From positions 248,001 through 312,000 of the forward strand of contig NZ_FZNS01000004.1 in the NCBI RefSeq assembly GCF_900188255.1: DNA of 64,000 nt. Direction: 5' to 3'. The position numbers and the translations under genes were made by a program. The stretch comes from Hymenobacter mucosus. Lineage in GTDB: Bacteria; Bacteroidota; Bacteroidia; Cytophagales; Hymenobacteraceae. The notes under the pieces are model-generated. The model saw nothing but the letters and a program-made list of their open reading frames with translations, did no database searches and was not told where the DNA came from. Positions 24,169 to 32,452 of this stretch are shown here, in pieces (within the stretch, counting starts at the first letter, position 1; every line of letters begins with the position of its first letter).

Positions 24169-26796
24169 CTATAGTCCGTACGTCACTTGCAAGTAGTATA
24201 GCCCGCCAATGCTGGGGCCGCCGAGGTAGCTCACATAATACTGGTTTAGCACATTGCTGGCTCCAAGCTTAAAGCGCAGATTGGGCTGGGGCAACCGATA
24301 GCTGAGTTGCGCATCAAGGGTGCTGTAGGCGGGTACGTACCCGCTGACGAGGAACGTTTGAGAATAGTACTTGGCCTGCCAGCGGTAGTTGAGGCCGAAA
24401 CCGAAGTTTTTGTACGCGTTTTCATTCCCCACGCTCAGATTATACGCCCAGCGGGGAGTATTGAAGCCGTCCTCTAGTCCGTCGCCCGATTCAGTGCGGT
24501 CGAGGCGGGTGTAGGTCACGTTGGCACCCGCTAGGTAGCCGTCCGTTACGTCGTAGCGCAAGCCTAGGGAGCCGCCGTAGTTATACACTTGGCTTTGGGA
24601 GTTGGTCCAGAGGCGGTAGCGGGCCTGGCCAGAGCGGGCGTTTAGGGCAGTAGCAATGCCGTTGAGGTCGGCGCCCGTATTGAGCGGCTCGCCAGCCGAG
24701 TTAACAGGCACGTAGGCTTCCACCTGAGCAATGAAGTCTCGGTACGTATTGTAGTAGAAGTCCACGTCGGCCAGCAGGCGCCCACCGGGCAGCAAGGCCG
24801 CCTTGTACCCCACTTCCAGAGACTTGATGTGCTCGGGTTTGAGGTAGGTGTAGGGATTTTTCACTAACCTCCCCTGATTTTTTGCAATGGCTTGGGTTTG
24901 GGTCAACCCGTTGGTGTTTCGGTCGCGCGTTACGGCCGCGTTAAAGGCATCAATGGAGCTACGCAGGTAGCTGTTCTCAAATACTCCGTCCGACATCACC
25001 CTCAGGCCCCCAATGCGCTTCACCTGACCACTATTCACGTTGGAAAATCCCTCAAACAAGCTCGGGAAGCGGTAGCCACTTTGGTAGCTTACCCGGAAGT
25101 TGTGGCGCTGGGTAGGCGAGTACACCGCCGTGAAGCGCGGGTTGAAGCGGGTACTGAAGTAGTCATTCTTGTCGGCCCGCAGGGTGGCTGTGAGGCGGAG
25201 CTTCTCGCCGGGCAGTAGGCGCGCGCCAGCCTGCACAAAGCCGCCCGTTTTGCCGTAGGTCAGCGTGTTGTACGGGTCCTGCCCTTGCTCGGGGTTGATA
25301 AAGTAGTTGCCGTCGGGCTCGATATAGTACGTGCGATAGTCCGCCCCTACCAACAAGTCGGCCCAGGTTGGAAAGCCTACCTGGGTGCTCCGGCGCAAGG
25401 TCTCCCCCACATTCACTTGGCCCTCGGCGTGCAGCAAGTTGGCGCGTACCCGCAAAGCTGCACCCTGGTCCCAGTTGTTGATGTTGGTCAGCGAATCGAG
25501 GCGCTGCTGAAAGGCGGGCGTACCGGGCTGGAAACGACCGGCATCGGCCGCGGCGCGGGCCGTGGCATGGGCTTGCGCAACAGATTGGCCGTTTTGAACG
25601 GCTGCGTTCCAGGCGGCTGTATACTCTCGGTTCCACTGGGCATCGGGCTTGTAGCTGCGGTCCAGGTTTTCGGCGGCGGAGCGCAGGTTGTAGCTCTTGC
25701 CGGTATTTTCCTGGGTGAAGTAGGCGCGCGCCTGCACTACCGGCGTGGTGAGCTGCAAGGCATGCTGCTGCAAATGGTAGTTGTCGAGCTGAAACCGATT
25801 GCTGCGCTGGTACACGTTGTCGAAGTTGCTACCCCGGTAGGTGTAAGCTAGTTCGGCGTTCTGGGTCAATTTATAGTGCAGGGCGGCATCGTACCGGAGG
25901 GTTTGCAGGTGGTAGTCCACCACGTCCCGTTCGCGGTAGCCGGTGCGGGCCACCTGGTATGCTTTGCCGCCCAGCGTCAGCATCGAGCGGTTCGACGACT
26001 CATTGCCGTAGCTGCTTACTGGGTCGCGGGCAGGGTTGTCGTCGCCCAGCAAGCCGGTAGTGGCGTTCCCATTGGGGTTGATGTCGGTTTGATCGGTAGC
26101 CATCCAGTCGTACCCGCGCAGATAGGTGCCATTTACCTTGAATGCCAGCTTAGCGCTGAGCGCCTTAGCATAACGCACACTGCTTTCGGTGAAGGGCCGC
26201 GCCCTGGTGTACGGGTCATTGACGTGGTTGACACCGACCTTCTGTTGCACGCTGAGACCTTCGCTTAGAAAGGGGTTTCTAGTAGAGAAGTTAGCTAGTC
26301 CATTAATCGCATTGAGGCTGTACAAAGCAGCCGCCGTGCCTGGCACTATCTCCACCGTACCAATATCCAGATCGCTGGGCCCTAGCACGTTGCCTATTGG
26401 CCCGCCGATGTGCGGCGCTTGGTTGTCAATACCATCCACGAGCTGCACAAAGCGCACGTTGGTAGTGTTGGTGAACCCCCGGGCGTTTATCACCTTGAAA
26501 CTCAGGCTAGGGGTAATTACTTGCACACCTTTCAAGTGCTCAACCGCGTCGAAGAAAGAAGGCGCGGGCGTGAGGCGCAGCTGCCGCGCGTTCAGTTTCT
26601 CCACCGTCACCGGCGACTGCAAAATACTTTCCTCTACCTTGGAAGCGGCCACTACTACCTCGCCCAGCTGTTGCACGCGACGGGTGGTATCAGGTGAGAG
26701 CGGCCGGGTTTGGGCGTACCCAGCTAAGGGCACACCACCAAGCAGGGGCAGGAAGAGAGCAGGAGAAAACCGGAAACTAAGGGTAGCGTTGGGCAT
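24169..26796 (-). CDS. TonB-dependent receptor under a ModE-like operator
   Basis: Outer-membrane receptor, 875 aa. Signal peptide at 1-28 (ends LAGYAQ), a short N-terminal linker without the carboxypeptidase-like domain, plug at about 45-175 (LGEVVVAASKVEES; VNDA-like VQLVDGIDNQAPHIG; GTVEIVPGTAAALYS) and barrel to the end (YYLQVTYGL). It differs clearly from the two siderophore receptors of the window. The 24-base palindrome at 26798-26821 touches its start codon, and a ModE-type gene lies just upstream in the same direction. This suggests uptake of a molybdate (or tungstate) complex; that is inference from context, as nothing in the barrel itself reveals the ligand. Confidence 0.9.
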   Translation of the reverse strand: MPNATLSFRFSPALFLPLLGGVPLAGYAQTRPLSPDTTRRVQQLGEVVVAASKVEESILQSPVTVEKLNARQLRLTPAPSFFDAVEHLKGVQVITPSLSFKVINARGFTNTTNVRFVQLVDGIDNQAPHIGGPIGNVLGPSDLDIGTVEIVPGTAAALYSLNAINGLANFSTRNPFLSEGLSVQQKVGVNHVNDPYTRARPFTESSVRYAKALSAKLAFKVNGTYLRGYDWMATDQTDINPNGNATTGLLGDDNPARDPVSSYGNESSNRSMLTLGGKAYQVARTGYRERDVVDYHLQTLRYDAALHYKLTQNAELAYTYRGSNFDNVYQRSNRFQLDNYHLQQHALQLTTPVVQARAYFTQENTGKSYNLRSAAENLDRSYKPDAQWNREYTAAWNAAVQNGQSVAQAHATARAAADAGRFQPGTPAFQQRLDSLTNINNWDQGAALRVRANLLHAEGQVNVGETLRRSTQVGFPTWADLLVGADYRTYYIEPDGNYFINPEQGQDPYNTLTYGKTGGFVQAGARLLPGEKLRLTATLRADKNDYFSTRFNPRFTAVYSPTQRHNFRVSYQSGYRFPSLFEGFSNVNSGQVKRIGGLRVMSDGVFENSYLRSSIDAFNAAVTRDRNTNGLTQTQAIAKNQGRLVKNPYTYLKPEHIKSLEVGYKAALLPGGRLLADVDFYYNTYRDFIAQVEAYVPVNSAGEPLNTGADLNGIATALNARSGQARYRLWTNSQSQVYNYGGSLGLRYDVTDGYLAGANVTYTRLDRTESGDGLEDGFNTPRWAYNLSVGNENAYKNFGFGLNYRWQAKYYSQTFLVSGYVPAYSTLDAQLSYRLPQPNLRFKLGASNVLNQYYVSYLGGPSIGGLYYLQVTYGL

Positions 26797-26797
26797 G

Positions 26798-26821
26798 CGC
26801 TATGTTTTTACAAACATAACG
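26798..26821. promoter_or_regulatory. Candidate ModE operator on the receptor promoter
   Basis: CGCTATGT-N8-ACATAACG, a 24-base inverted repeat with one arm mismatch, ends one base from the receptor ATG (26796). On the minus strand it contains TATGTTTG (26804-26811 region), an exact TAnnTTTG -7 box, so a bound protein would cover the promoter and block transcription. Arms and spacer match the site at 23432-23455. The ModE-type gene begins 460 bases upstream. Confidence 0.65.
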
Positions 26822-26927
26822 CTGGGCAAGCCAAATGGTTTGCCGCCTCGGGGCATTTCCTACCATCATCTGCCCGAGAAGTGCCCGGATTGGCGCACTA
26901 GGCAGGCCCCAAAATGCCACTAGGACT

Positions 26928-27284
26928 TTACAGAAGCCGGACCGCTTCTACCCGCATAAATTCCTGAAACCGCTCCTGGAGCGCCCGGAACTCCTCAATA
27001 AGCTGCTGCCCCTCCGCCGATACTTCTGCGCCGCCGCCGCGCTTCCCTCCTGCCTGCGTAATCACTACGGGCTGAGCCGACTGGGCATTTAGGGAGCTAA
27101 CCAAGTCCCAGGCCCGCTTGTACGACATTCCCATGTGCTGAGCTGCCTTGGATATGGAGCCCTGCTCCTGAATCTGCAACAGCAACTCCAAGCGCCCAAT
27201 ACCCATGAATCGGTCCTCATCGGTTTCTACCCATAGGCGGCCGTTGAGACGAAAAGGACGGTCGGAGCGGAGTAGGTTTTTCAT
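26928..27284 (-). CDS. ModE-type winged-helix DNA-binding protein, single domain
   Basis: 118 aa. Nearly the whole protein matches the N-terminal DNA-binding domain of ModE: GSISKAAQHMGMSYKRAWDL (about 51-70), then GGKRGGGAEVSAEGQQLIEEF (about 85-105). The molybdate-binding Mop/TOBE domains of E. coli ModE are absent. Stand-alone versions are common, and how they sense molybdate is unclear. It is first in a minus-strand series with the receptor and, further on, the molybdenum hydroxylase operon, both preceded by ModE-like palindromes, so it is the likely regulator of both. Confidence 0.85.
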   Translation of the reverse strand: MKNLLRSDRPFRLNGRLWVETDEDRFMGIGRLELLLQIQEQGSISKAAQHMGMSYKRAWDLVSSLNAQSAQPVVITQAGGKRGGGAEVSAEGQQLIEEFRALQERFQEFMRVEAVRLL

Positions 27285-27473
27285 GGGTACAATTTTACGA
27301 AAAAGCCTTACGGAGGCCGTGGCTTTGGCTTTCAGTATTGCTGAAAAACTCTAGTAGCACCGCCCCGGCCGGAAGAAATACGCCCCCATCCGCAACCTAC
27401 TACCCGTTTCTTGCGCATATCCTTTGCTGCCACCCAGTGGCGCTTCTATTCCTTACTTTCTAATCTGCACCCC

Positions 27474-28106
27474 ATGGAACCCAATCAACCTGCCATTCCC
27501 ACCCCTACTACCAACGCTGCTGAAGGTCTGACGGCCTCTGACCAATCACAAAGTGTACCACAGGCTAGCTACGGCGCAGCCGACGCCAGCACCGCTAAGT
27601 CTTCCAGCCCCAAAGCTGCTGGCAAAAGCTGGACGGAATATGCCGACTTGCAAAAAGTAGTTGACCAGCTGCCTCAGGGCGTGCGCGACTTCTGCTCAAA
27701 CTCCTGGAACAAGGTAGGCAACCTTAGCACAACGCAGAAAGTAGCCGGTGTTGCTGCATTAGCCGGCTTGGGCTACCTGGCGTTGCGTTCGGGCAAGGCT
27801 AAAAGCAAGGGTACCAGCGCAACCTACAGAGGTGCTCAGCAAACCTACCGCTCCGGTGCATACACGTCCGCTTCCCAGGCCGATGACAGCCGCCGTATGG
27901 ACCGCGGCCCCGGCCAGTGGAGTGGTTTCGACCGGCAAAACGAAAATCGTGTGGGCGGTAGCTACCAGCCCAGCAGCTCGGATTATTCGGCGGGCTTCAA
28001 CTCCGACGAAACAAGCCAGCCCATCATCACTACCCGCAACCAAAGCTACCGCGGTAGCGCCGCTGCCGACGAGCTGAACACCGCTGGTTTCGGCAGCGCT
28101 GAATAA
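27474..28106 (+). CDS. Hypothetical protein with one hydrophobic segment and disordered tail
   Basis: 210 aa from ATG 27474 (the frame is open from 27411). I do not recognise a family. The N-terminal 45 residues are Pro/Thr/Ser/Ala-rich; a helical part follows (WTEYADLQKVVDQLPQGV) and then one hydrophobic segment (VAGVAALAGLGYLALR, about 93-108). The remaining 100 residues are rich in Ser, Gly, Tyr, Gln and Asn (TYRGAQQTYRSGAYTSAS) and look disordered. No signal peptide. The composition suggests a membrane-anchored, low-complexity protein. It ends just before a very long inverted repeat. Confidence 0.65.
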   Translation: MEPNQPAIPTPTTNAAEGLTASDQSQSVPQASYGAADASTAKSSSPKAAGKSWTEYADLQKVVDQLPQGVRDFCSNSWNKVGNLSTTQKVAGVAALAGLGYLALRSGKAKSKGTSATYRGAQQTYRSGAYTSASQADDSRRMDRGPGQWSGFDRQNENRVGGSYQPSSSDYSAGFNSDETSQPIITTRNQSYRGSAAADELNTAGFGSAE

Positions 28107-28115
28107 CTAAATACA

Positions 28116-28176
28116 GCTCCTACAATACAACGGGGCCCCAAGCTATATGCTTGGGGCCCCGTTGTATTGTAGGAGC
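28116..28176. terminator. 28-bp perfect stem-loop between convergent genes
   Basis: 28116-28143 pairs without mismatch with 28149-28176 around a TATAT loop. It lies between the hypothetical gene and the end of dnaB. No T-run follows on either side, so it may stop transcription in both directions by structure alone or protect 3' ends. Confidence 0.7.
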
Positions 28177-28190
28177 CATCCGCTTGCTTT

Positions 28191-29810
28191 TTAGAATGGC
28201 GGCGGCCCGTCGTCGAAGGTGCTGCGCGGGAAGGGCTGCGCCGTGGGGGGAGCATCGTTGTTGATGCGGGAGCCCAGCCGGATGGTGTTCGGCGCAAAGG
28301 CCGAGGAATCATCGTCGAAGGTACTAGTGGGGAAAGCTCCGGGGTTAAAGCTGGCATCGCCAAAGCCACCGGCCCCATCAAGGTCAGCAAACTTGGTGAA
28401 GCGCCCGATAAACTTGAGCTGTACGGTTTCCAGGGAGCCGTTACGGTGCTTGGCAATAATTACCTCGCCGGTACCCTGGGTGGGGTTGCCCATTTCATCC
28501 TCCGTAATCTTGTAGTACTCGGGGCGGTAGAGGAAGATTACCATATCGGCATCCTGCTCGATAGAACCCGATTCACGCAGGTCACTCAACTGGGGCTTCT
28601 TGTCGCCACCGCGGGTTTCCACCGAGCGGGAAAGCTGGGACAGAGCCAGCACCGGCACATTCAACTCCTTGGCAATGCCTTTCAGCGCCCGCGAAATCGA
28701 GGCAATTTCTTGTTCGCGGTTGCCGCCCCCCTTGCCGTCCGTGTTGCCCGTCATCAACTGCAGGTAGTCAATGATAATCATCTGGATATCGTGGTGGGCC
28801 TTGAGGCGGCGGCACTTGGTGCGCAACTCCCGGATGCTGAGTCCCGGCGTATCGTCGATGTAAATAGGCGCCGACGACAAAGCCGAAATTTTGTGGTTGA
28901 GCTGGGCCCACTCGTAGTCGGCCAGGTTGCCCTTCTTAATCTTCTCGGAATCTAGCTCGGCTTCAGCCGAAATCAAACGATTCACGAGCTGGAGCGAGGA
29001 CATTTCCAAGGAGAAGATGGCCACCGGCTTCTTGAACTCCACCGCCGCGTTGCGCATGGCCGACACCACGAAGGCCGTTTTACCCATACCTGGGCGGGCT
29101 GCAATAATAACCAAGTCGGATGGCTGCCAGCCGCTGGTTACGCGGTCGAGGGCCGAGAAGCCCGAGGGCACGCCCGTGAGGCCGTCTTTCTGATCTTTCT
29201 TTTCTTCCAGCTCCTTGATGGCCTTTCCCATCAAGCTGCGCATGTCGTCGAAGTTCTTGCGGATGTTCGACTCCGACACTTCAAAAAGCGACTGCTCCGT
29301 GCTGTCTAGCAGGTTAAATACGTCGGTAGTATCCTCGAAGGCGTCGCGCTGAATGTCGCTGGCAATGCGAATCAACTCGCGCTTAATGGCATTTTCGGTG
29401 ATAATGCGGGCGTGGTACTCAATATTGGCCGCCGAGTTTACCTTAAACGTCAGGTTGGCCACATAGTGAGCCCCACCGGCGGCCTCCAGCTCGCCCATTT
29501 CCCGCAGCTCGTGCGTAACGGTCAGAATATCAATTGGCTCCGACTTGTCAAACAAATTCAGGATGCCCTTGAAGATGCGCTGGTGCCCATCCTTGTAGAA
29601 GCTCTGGGGCTTGAGAATATCGATTACGGTGGTAAGAGCGTCCTTCTCGAGCATAAGGGCGCCCAGTACGGCAGCTTCCAGTTCCAGCGCCTGCGGGGGC
29701 AGTTTGCCGGCGGGGCCGCCCATAGGTATAGCAGGCGTGGGCCGACTATTCCAGGCAGCTTTGGCCCGCGAGGCCGAAAGTTTCAGGCGGTCATCCATCC
29801 GGTCGTTCAT
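28191..29810 (-). CDS. dnaB: Replicative DNA helicase DnaB
   Basis: 539 aa. Hexameric helicase that unwinds DNA at the replication fork. The N-terminal DnaB domain spans about 38-140 (LEAAVLGALMLEKDALTTVID); the RecA-like domain begins near 208, with Walker A AARPGMGKTAF (about 238-247), IDDTPGLSIRELRTKCRRL and the Walker B/H4 region IIIDYLQLMTG (about 330-340). QLSRSVETR and DLRESGSIEQDADMVIFLYR are classical DnaB motifs. A Bacteroidota-style N-terminal extension of about 35 residues and a disordered C-terminal tail (about 490-539) are present. No intein. A second ATG at 29798 is a possible start. Confidence 0.97.
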   Translation of the reverse strand: MNDRMDDRLKLSASRAKAAWNSRPTPAIPMGGPAGKLPPQALELEAAVLGALMLEKDALTTVIDILKPQSFYKDGHQRIFKGILNLFDKSEPIDILTVTHELREMGELEAAGGAHYVANLTFKVNSAANIEYHARIITENAIKRELIRIASDIQRDAFEDTTDVFNLLDSTEQSLFEVSESNIRKNFDDMRSLMGKAIKELEEKKDQKDGLTGVPSGFSALDRVTSGWQPSDLVIIAARPGMGKTAFVVSAMRNAAVEFKKPVAIFSLEMSSLQLVNRLISAEAELDSEKIKKGNLADYEWAQLNHKISALSSAPIYIDDTPGLSIRELRTKCRRLKAHHDIQMIIIDYLQLMTGNTDGKGGGNREQEIASISRALKGIAKELNVPVLALSQLSRSVETRGGDKKPQLSDLRESGSIEQDADMVIFLYRPEYYKITEDEMGNPTQGTGEVIIAKHRNGSLETVQLKFIGRFTKFADLDGAGGFGDASFNPGAFPTSTFDDDSSAFAPNTIRLGSRINNDAPPTAQPFPRSTFDDGPPPF

Positions 29811-30073
29811 CAGCAGGTAAGCACTACAAGGTAAGCAGGTTTGAGCGGTTTGCCGTTTGGGCTAGGTAGGTTTCTTTCCACCTACTGTCCGGTTTTTCGG
29901 CAAAGGGGTACAAAGCTAACGGGTGAGGTTTACAATCCGCAGGTGGCACAAAAGGTTTCTTTTTTGTATGCTAATAAGGTGAAGAAACTGCACACAAAAA
30001 GGAAGAAATTAGATTCGGAACCTATACGCCGGTCTTCGGAAGCTCGTGTACGGCAGCTCTCACCCAATCAGCT

Positions 30074-30081
30074 TACCTTTG
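30074..30081 (+). promoter_or_regulatory. Promoter -7 box TACCTTTG for Mur-ligase gene
   Basis: Exact TAnnTTTG match 25 bases before ATG 30107. It lies in the 296-base divergent gap between dnaB and this gene; apart from an A-rich part at about 29940-30010, nothing else is seen there. Confidence 0.6.
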
Positions 30082-30106
30082 CCGCCCCGCATACCATCCT
30101 ACCTGA

Positions 30107-31492
30107 ATGGCCTCCACTCCTTCTTCGCTCCAACGTCTGCACCTGATTGCCATCGGGGGTAGCATCATGCATAACCTGGCCCTGGCCCTGCACAAGCGCG
30201 GCGCCCACGTAACGGGCTCCGACGACGAAATATTTGAGCCGGCTAAAAGCCGACTGGCGGCGGCTGGGCTCCTCCCCGTTCAGGAAGGCTGGTTTCCGGA
30301 GAAAGTATCCACTGACCTCGACGCTGTAATTGTGGGTATGCATGCCCGCCCTGATAACCCCGAGCTGCTGAAGGCCCAGGAGTTGGGGCTGCGCGTATAT
30401 TCTTTCCCCGAATTTATTTACGAGGCCTCCAAGAATAAGCAGCGCGTAGTTATTGGCGGTTCGCACGGCAAGACCAGCATCACCTCGCTTATTCTGCACG
30501 TGCTACGCTACCATGGCCGCAAGTTCGACTACGCCGTGGGAGCTCAGTTGGAAGGCTTCGACCTGATGGTGCAGCTCACGGAAGATGCACCCATTATCAT
30601 CATCGAAGGCGACGAGTATCTATCATCACCCATCGACCGGCGCCCGAAGTTCCACCTGTACCAGCACCACATTGGGGTGATTTCGGGCATCAGTTGGGAC
30701 CACATCAATGTGTTCCCAACCGAGGAAATTTACCGGGAGCAGTTCAAGACTTTTGCCGACATGACGCCCAAGGCCGGCACGCTCATCTACGACCGGGACG
30801 ACGAGCAAGTGCAGCTTGTAACGGTACCTTCCAGCCCCGATGTGAAGTACATCGGCTACGGTCCGCACGAGCACGTCATTCGCCAGGGTAAAACATTCTT
30901 GCTCAATAAGAAGGACGAGGAAGTACCCGTGCAGGTGTTCGGAGAGCACAACCTGCGCAATATTTCGGCCGCCAAAGAGGTGTGCAAGTGCTTGGGCATT
31001 AAGGGCAAGGATTTCTACGAAGCTTTGGGCTCGTTTAAAGGTGCTGCCCGCCGCCTAGAGCTCGTGCGCGAAGGCCAGGAGTCCGTTGTGTACAAAGACT
31101 TTGCCCACGCGCCTAGCAAGCTCAAGGCCACTGCCACGGCGTTTAAAAAGCAGTATCCTCAGCGCAAATTGGTTGCCTGCTTGGAGCTACATACATTCAG
31201 CTCCCTGAATCCAGCCTTCCTGCCCCAGTACGCTCACACTTTCGATGCGCCCGACGTGGCCGTGGTGTACTTTAACCCGCACGTGCTGGAACACAAGCGC
31301 CTACCGCCGCTGCCCCCTGAGGCGGTGCAGCAAGCCTTCCAGCGCCCCAACCTGCAGGTGTTCACGGACAGCCGGCAGCTAGCAGAATTTCTACGTAACC
31401 AAAACTGGCAGAACGCGAACCTGTTGATGATGACATCGGGCACGTTCGATGGGTTGGATCTGGTGCAGCTTGCAACGGACATTACCAAGTAG
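30107..31492 (+). CDS. mpl: Mpl-type UDP-N-acetylmuramate:murein peptide ligase
   Basis: 461 aa, the usual Mpl length. N-terminal Rossmann domain (LHLIAIGGSIMHNLALAL), ATP P-loop VIGGSHGKTS (about 115-123), EGDEYLSSPIDRRPKF (about 170-185) and GISWDHINVFPTEE match Mpl rather than MurC; the C-terminal ligase domain contains FGEHNLRNISAA and YKDFAHAPSKLKAT. Mpl attaches recovered murein tripeptide to UDP-MurNAc in cell-wall recycling. Known members prefer the EGDEYDTA pattern; here the following residues are LSSPID, a common variant in Bacteroidota. Distinction from MurC rests on motifs read by eye. Confidence 0.88.
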   Translation: MASTPSSLQRLHLIAIGGSIMHNLALALHKRGAHVTGSDDEIFEPAKSRLAAAGLLPVQEGWFPEKVSTDLDAVIVGMHARPDNPELLKAQELGLRVYSFPEFIYEASKNKQRVVIGGSHGKTSITSLILHVLRYHGRKFDYAVGAQLEGFDLMVQLTEDAPIIIIEGDEYLSSPIDRRPKFHLYQHHIGVISGISWDHINVFPTEEIYREQFKTFADMTPKAGTLIYDRDDEQVQLVTVPSSPDVKYIGYGPHEHVIRQGKTFLLNKKDEEVPVQVFGEHNLRNISAAKEVCKCLGIKGKDFYEALGSFKGAARRLELVREGQESVVYKDFAHAPSKLKATATAFKKQYPQRKLVACLELHTFSSLNPAFLPQYAHTFDAPDVAVVYFNPHVLEHKRLPPLPPEAVQQAFQRPNLQVFTDSRQLAEFLRNQNWQNANLLMMTSGTFDGLDLVQLATDITK

Positions 31493-31551
31493 GAGCCCGG
31501 CACCTATCCCCTTTTTACCGGCGGATGCGGGTCTCGCGTCACTACTTTGCT

Positions 31552-32262
31552 ATGAAACACACCATTCTTCTGTTGCACGGCGCGCTGGCCACGGAGGCGC
31601 AGTTAAAATTCCTGACGCGGGAGCTTCCCCCGTTCTATGAGGTGCACTCATTCTCGTTCGGTGGGCATGGCGGGCGTCCCCTGGTAGCATCAGAATTCAC
31701 GATGAGACAGTTTGCCCAGGAGGTTAAGCAGTTCATCATGAAGAATGACTTGGCACCCGTGCACGCCTTCGGCTACAGCTTGGGAGGCTACGCGGCCCTT
31801 ACGGCTGCCCTTACGGCCCCTGAGCTGTTCAGCAGCATCACGACCCTAGGCACCAAGCTCGACTGGTCGCCGGCACTGGCCGCCCTTGAAACGCGCTGGC
31901 TGAACCTGGAGAAAATGCAGGAAAAAGTACCCGAGTTCGTAGCAAAGCTAGAGCAACTGCACGCCCCTACCCCACTACCGGACCTGCTGGCCGCAACCGC
32001 TGCACTACTGCGCAGCCTTGGCGAGTCACCTTTACTGACGCCCGAAACGCTGGGCACGCTGGAGGTGCCCGTGCAAGTGCTAGTAGGTGAACTAGACAAA
32101 ACGGCCGACGTGGATGCTTCCCGCTACTTCGCCGACCACTTGCCTCGGGCTACGTTTGAAATCATCATGAACACCCCGCACCCCATAGAGAAAGTAAACC
32201 CCGATTTGCTAACAAACCGCATTGCCCGGTTTGTGGAAGCGGTGCAGGAAGACATGGTATAG
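31552..32262 (+). CDS. Alpha/beta hydrolase
   Basis: 236 aa from ATG 31552, where the first beta strand starts directly (MKHTILLLHGALATEAQLKF); an in-frame ATG at 31525 would add nine residues. Nucleophile elbow HAFGYSLGGYAAL (about 71-83), acid in VLVGELDKTADVD and His in MNTPHPIEKVN (about 210-220) make up the likely triad. Small soluble esterase or lipase-like enzyme of unknown substrate. It begins 59 bases after the Mpl gene and may share its transcript. Confidence 0.85.
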   Translation: MKHTILLLHGALATEAQLKFLTRELPPFYEVHSFSFGGHGGRPLVASEFTMRQFAQEVKQFIMKNDLAPVHAFGYSLGGYAALTAALTAPELFSSITTLGTKLDWSPALAALETRWLNLEKMQEKVPEFVAKLEQLHAPTPLPDLLAATAALLRSLGESPLLTPETLGTLEVPVQVLVGELDKTADVDASRYFADHLPRATFEIIMNTPHPIEKVNPDLLTNRIARFVEAVQEDMV

Positions 32263-32283
32263 CTTCCTTTCTCTTTGCTAGCC

Positions 32284-32335
32284 AACACGCATAAAAAAGG
32301 GTCCGCCGTACGGCGGACCCTTTTTTATGCGTGTT
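32284..32335. terminator. Perfect 52-base palindromic bidirectional terminator
   Basis: The entire 52 bases are self-complementary; the arms carry a G/C core (GGGTCCGCCG) and A6/T6 runs, so it serves convergent transcripts from both sides. The stop codon of the small gene at 32334-32450 overlaps its edge. Confidence 0.92.
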
Positions 32336-32450
32336 AATTGTCCTCGGGTTTCTTAGCGGGCGGGGCCGGCGTGGGCCGGCGCCGGTCGGTAGTGACCAGC
32401 AGGGCCAGGGCCGTGAGGGAAAGGCGAAGAATCCATTTGCGGCTGAGCAT
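32334..32450 (-). CDS. Small single-span membrane protein (38 aa)
   Basis: The frame starts with ATG 32450, two bases after the stop of the lipoprotein gene, and reads MLSRKWILRLSLTALALLV, a basic start and one hydrophobic span, then a Pro/Lys/Asp-rich tail (RRRPTPAPPAKKPEDN). It ends exactly at the terminator palindrome. Tight spacing, hydrophobic pattern and the position before the terminator support a translated small gene; no homologue is known to me. Confidence 0.5.
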   Translation of the reverse strand: MLSRKWILRLSLTALALLVTTDRRRPTPAPPAKKPEDN

Positions 32451-32452
32451 GG

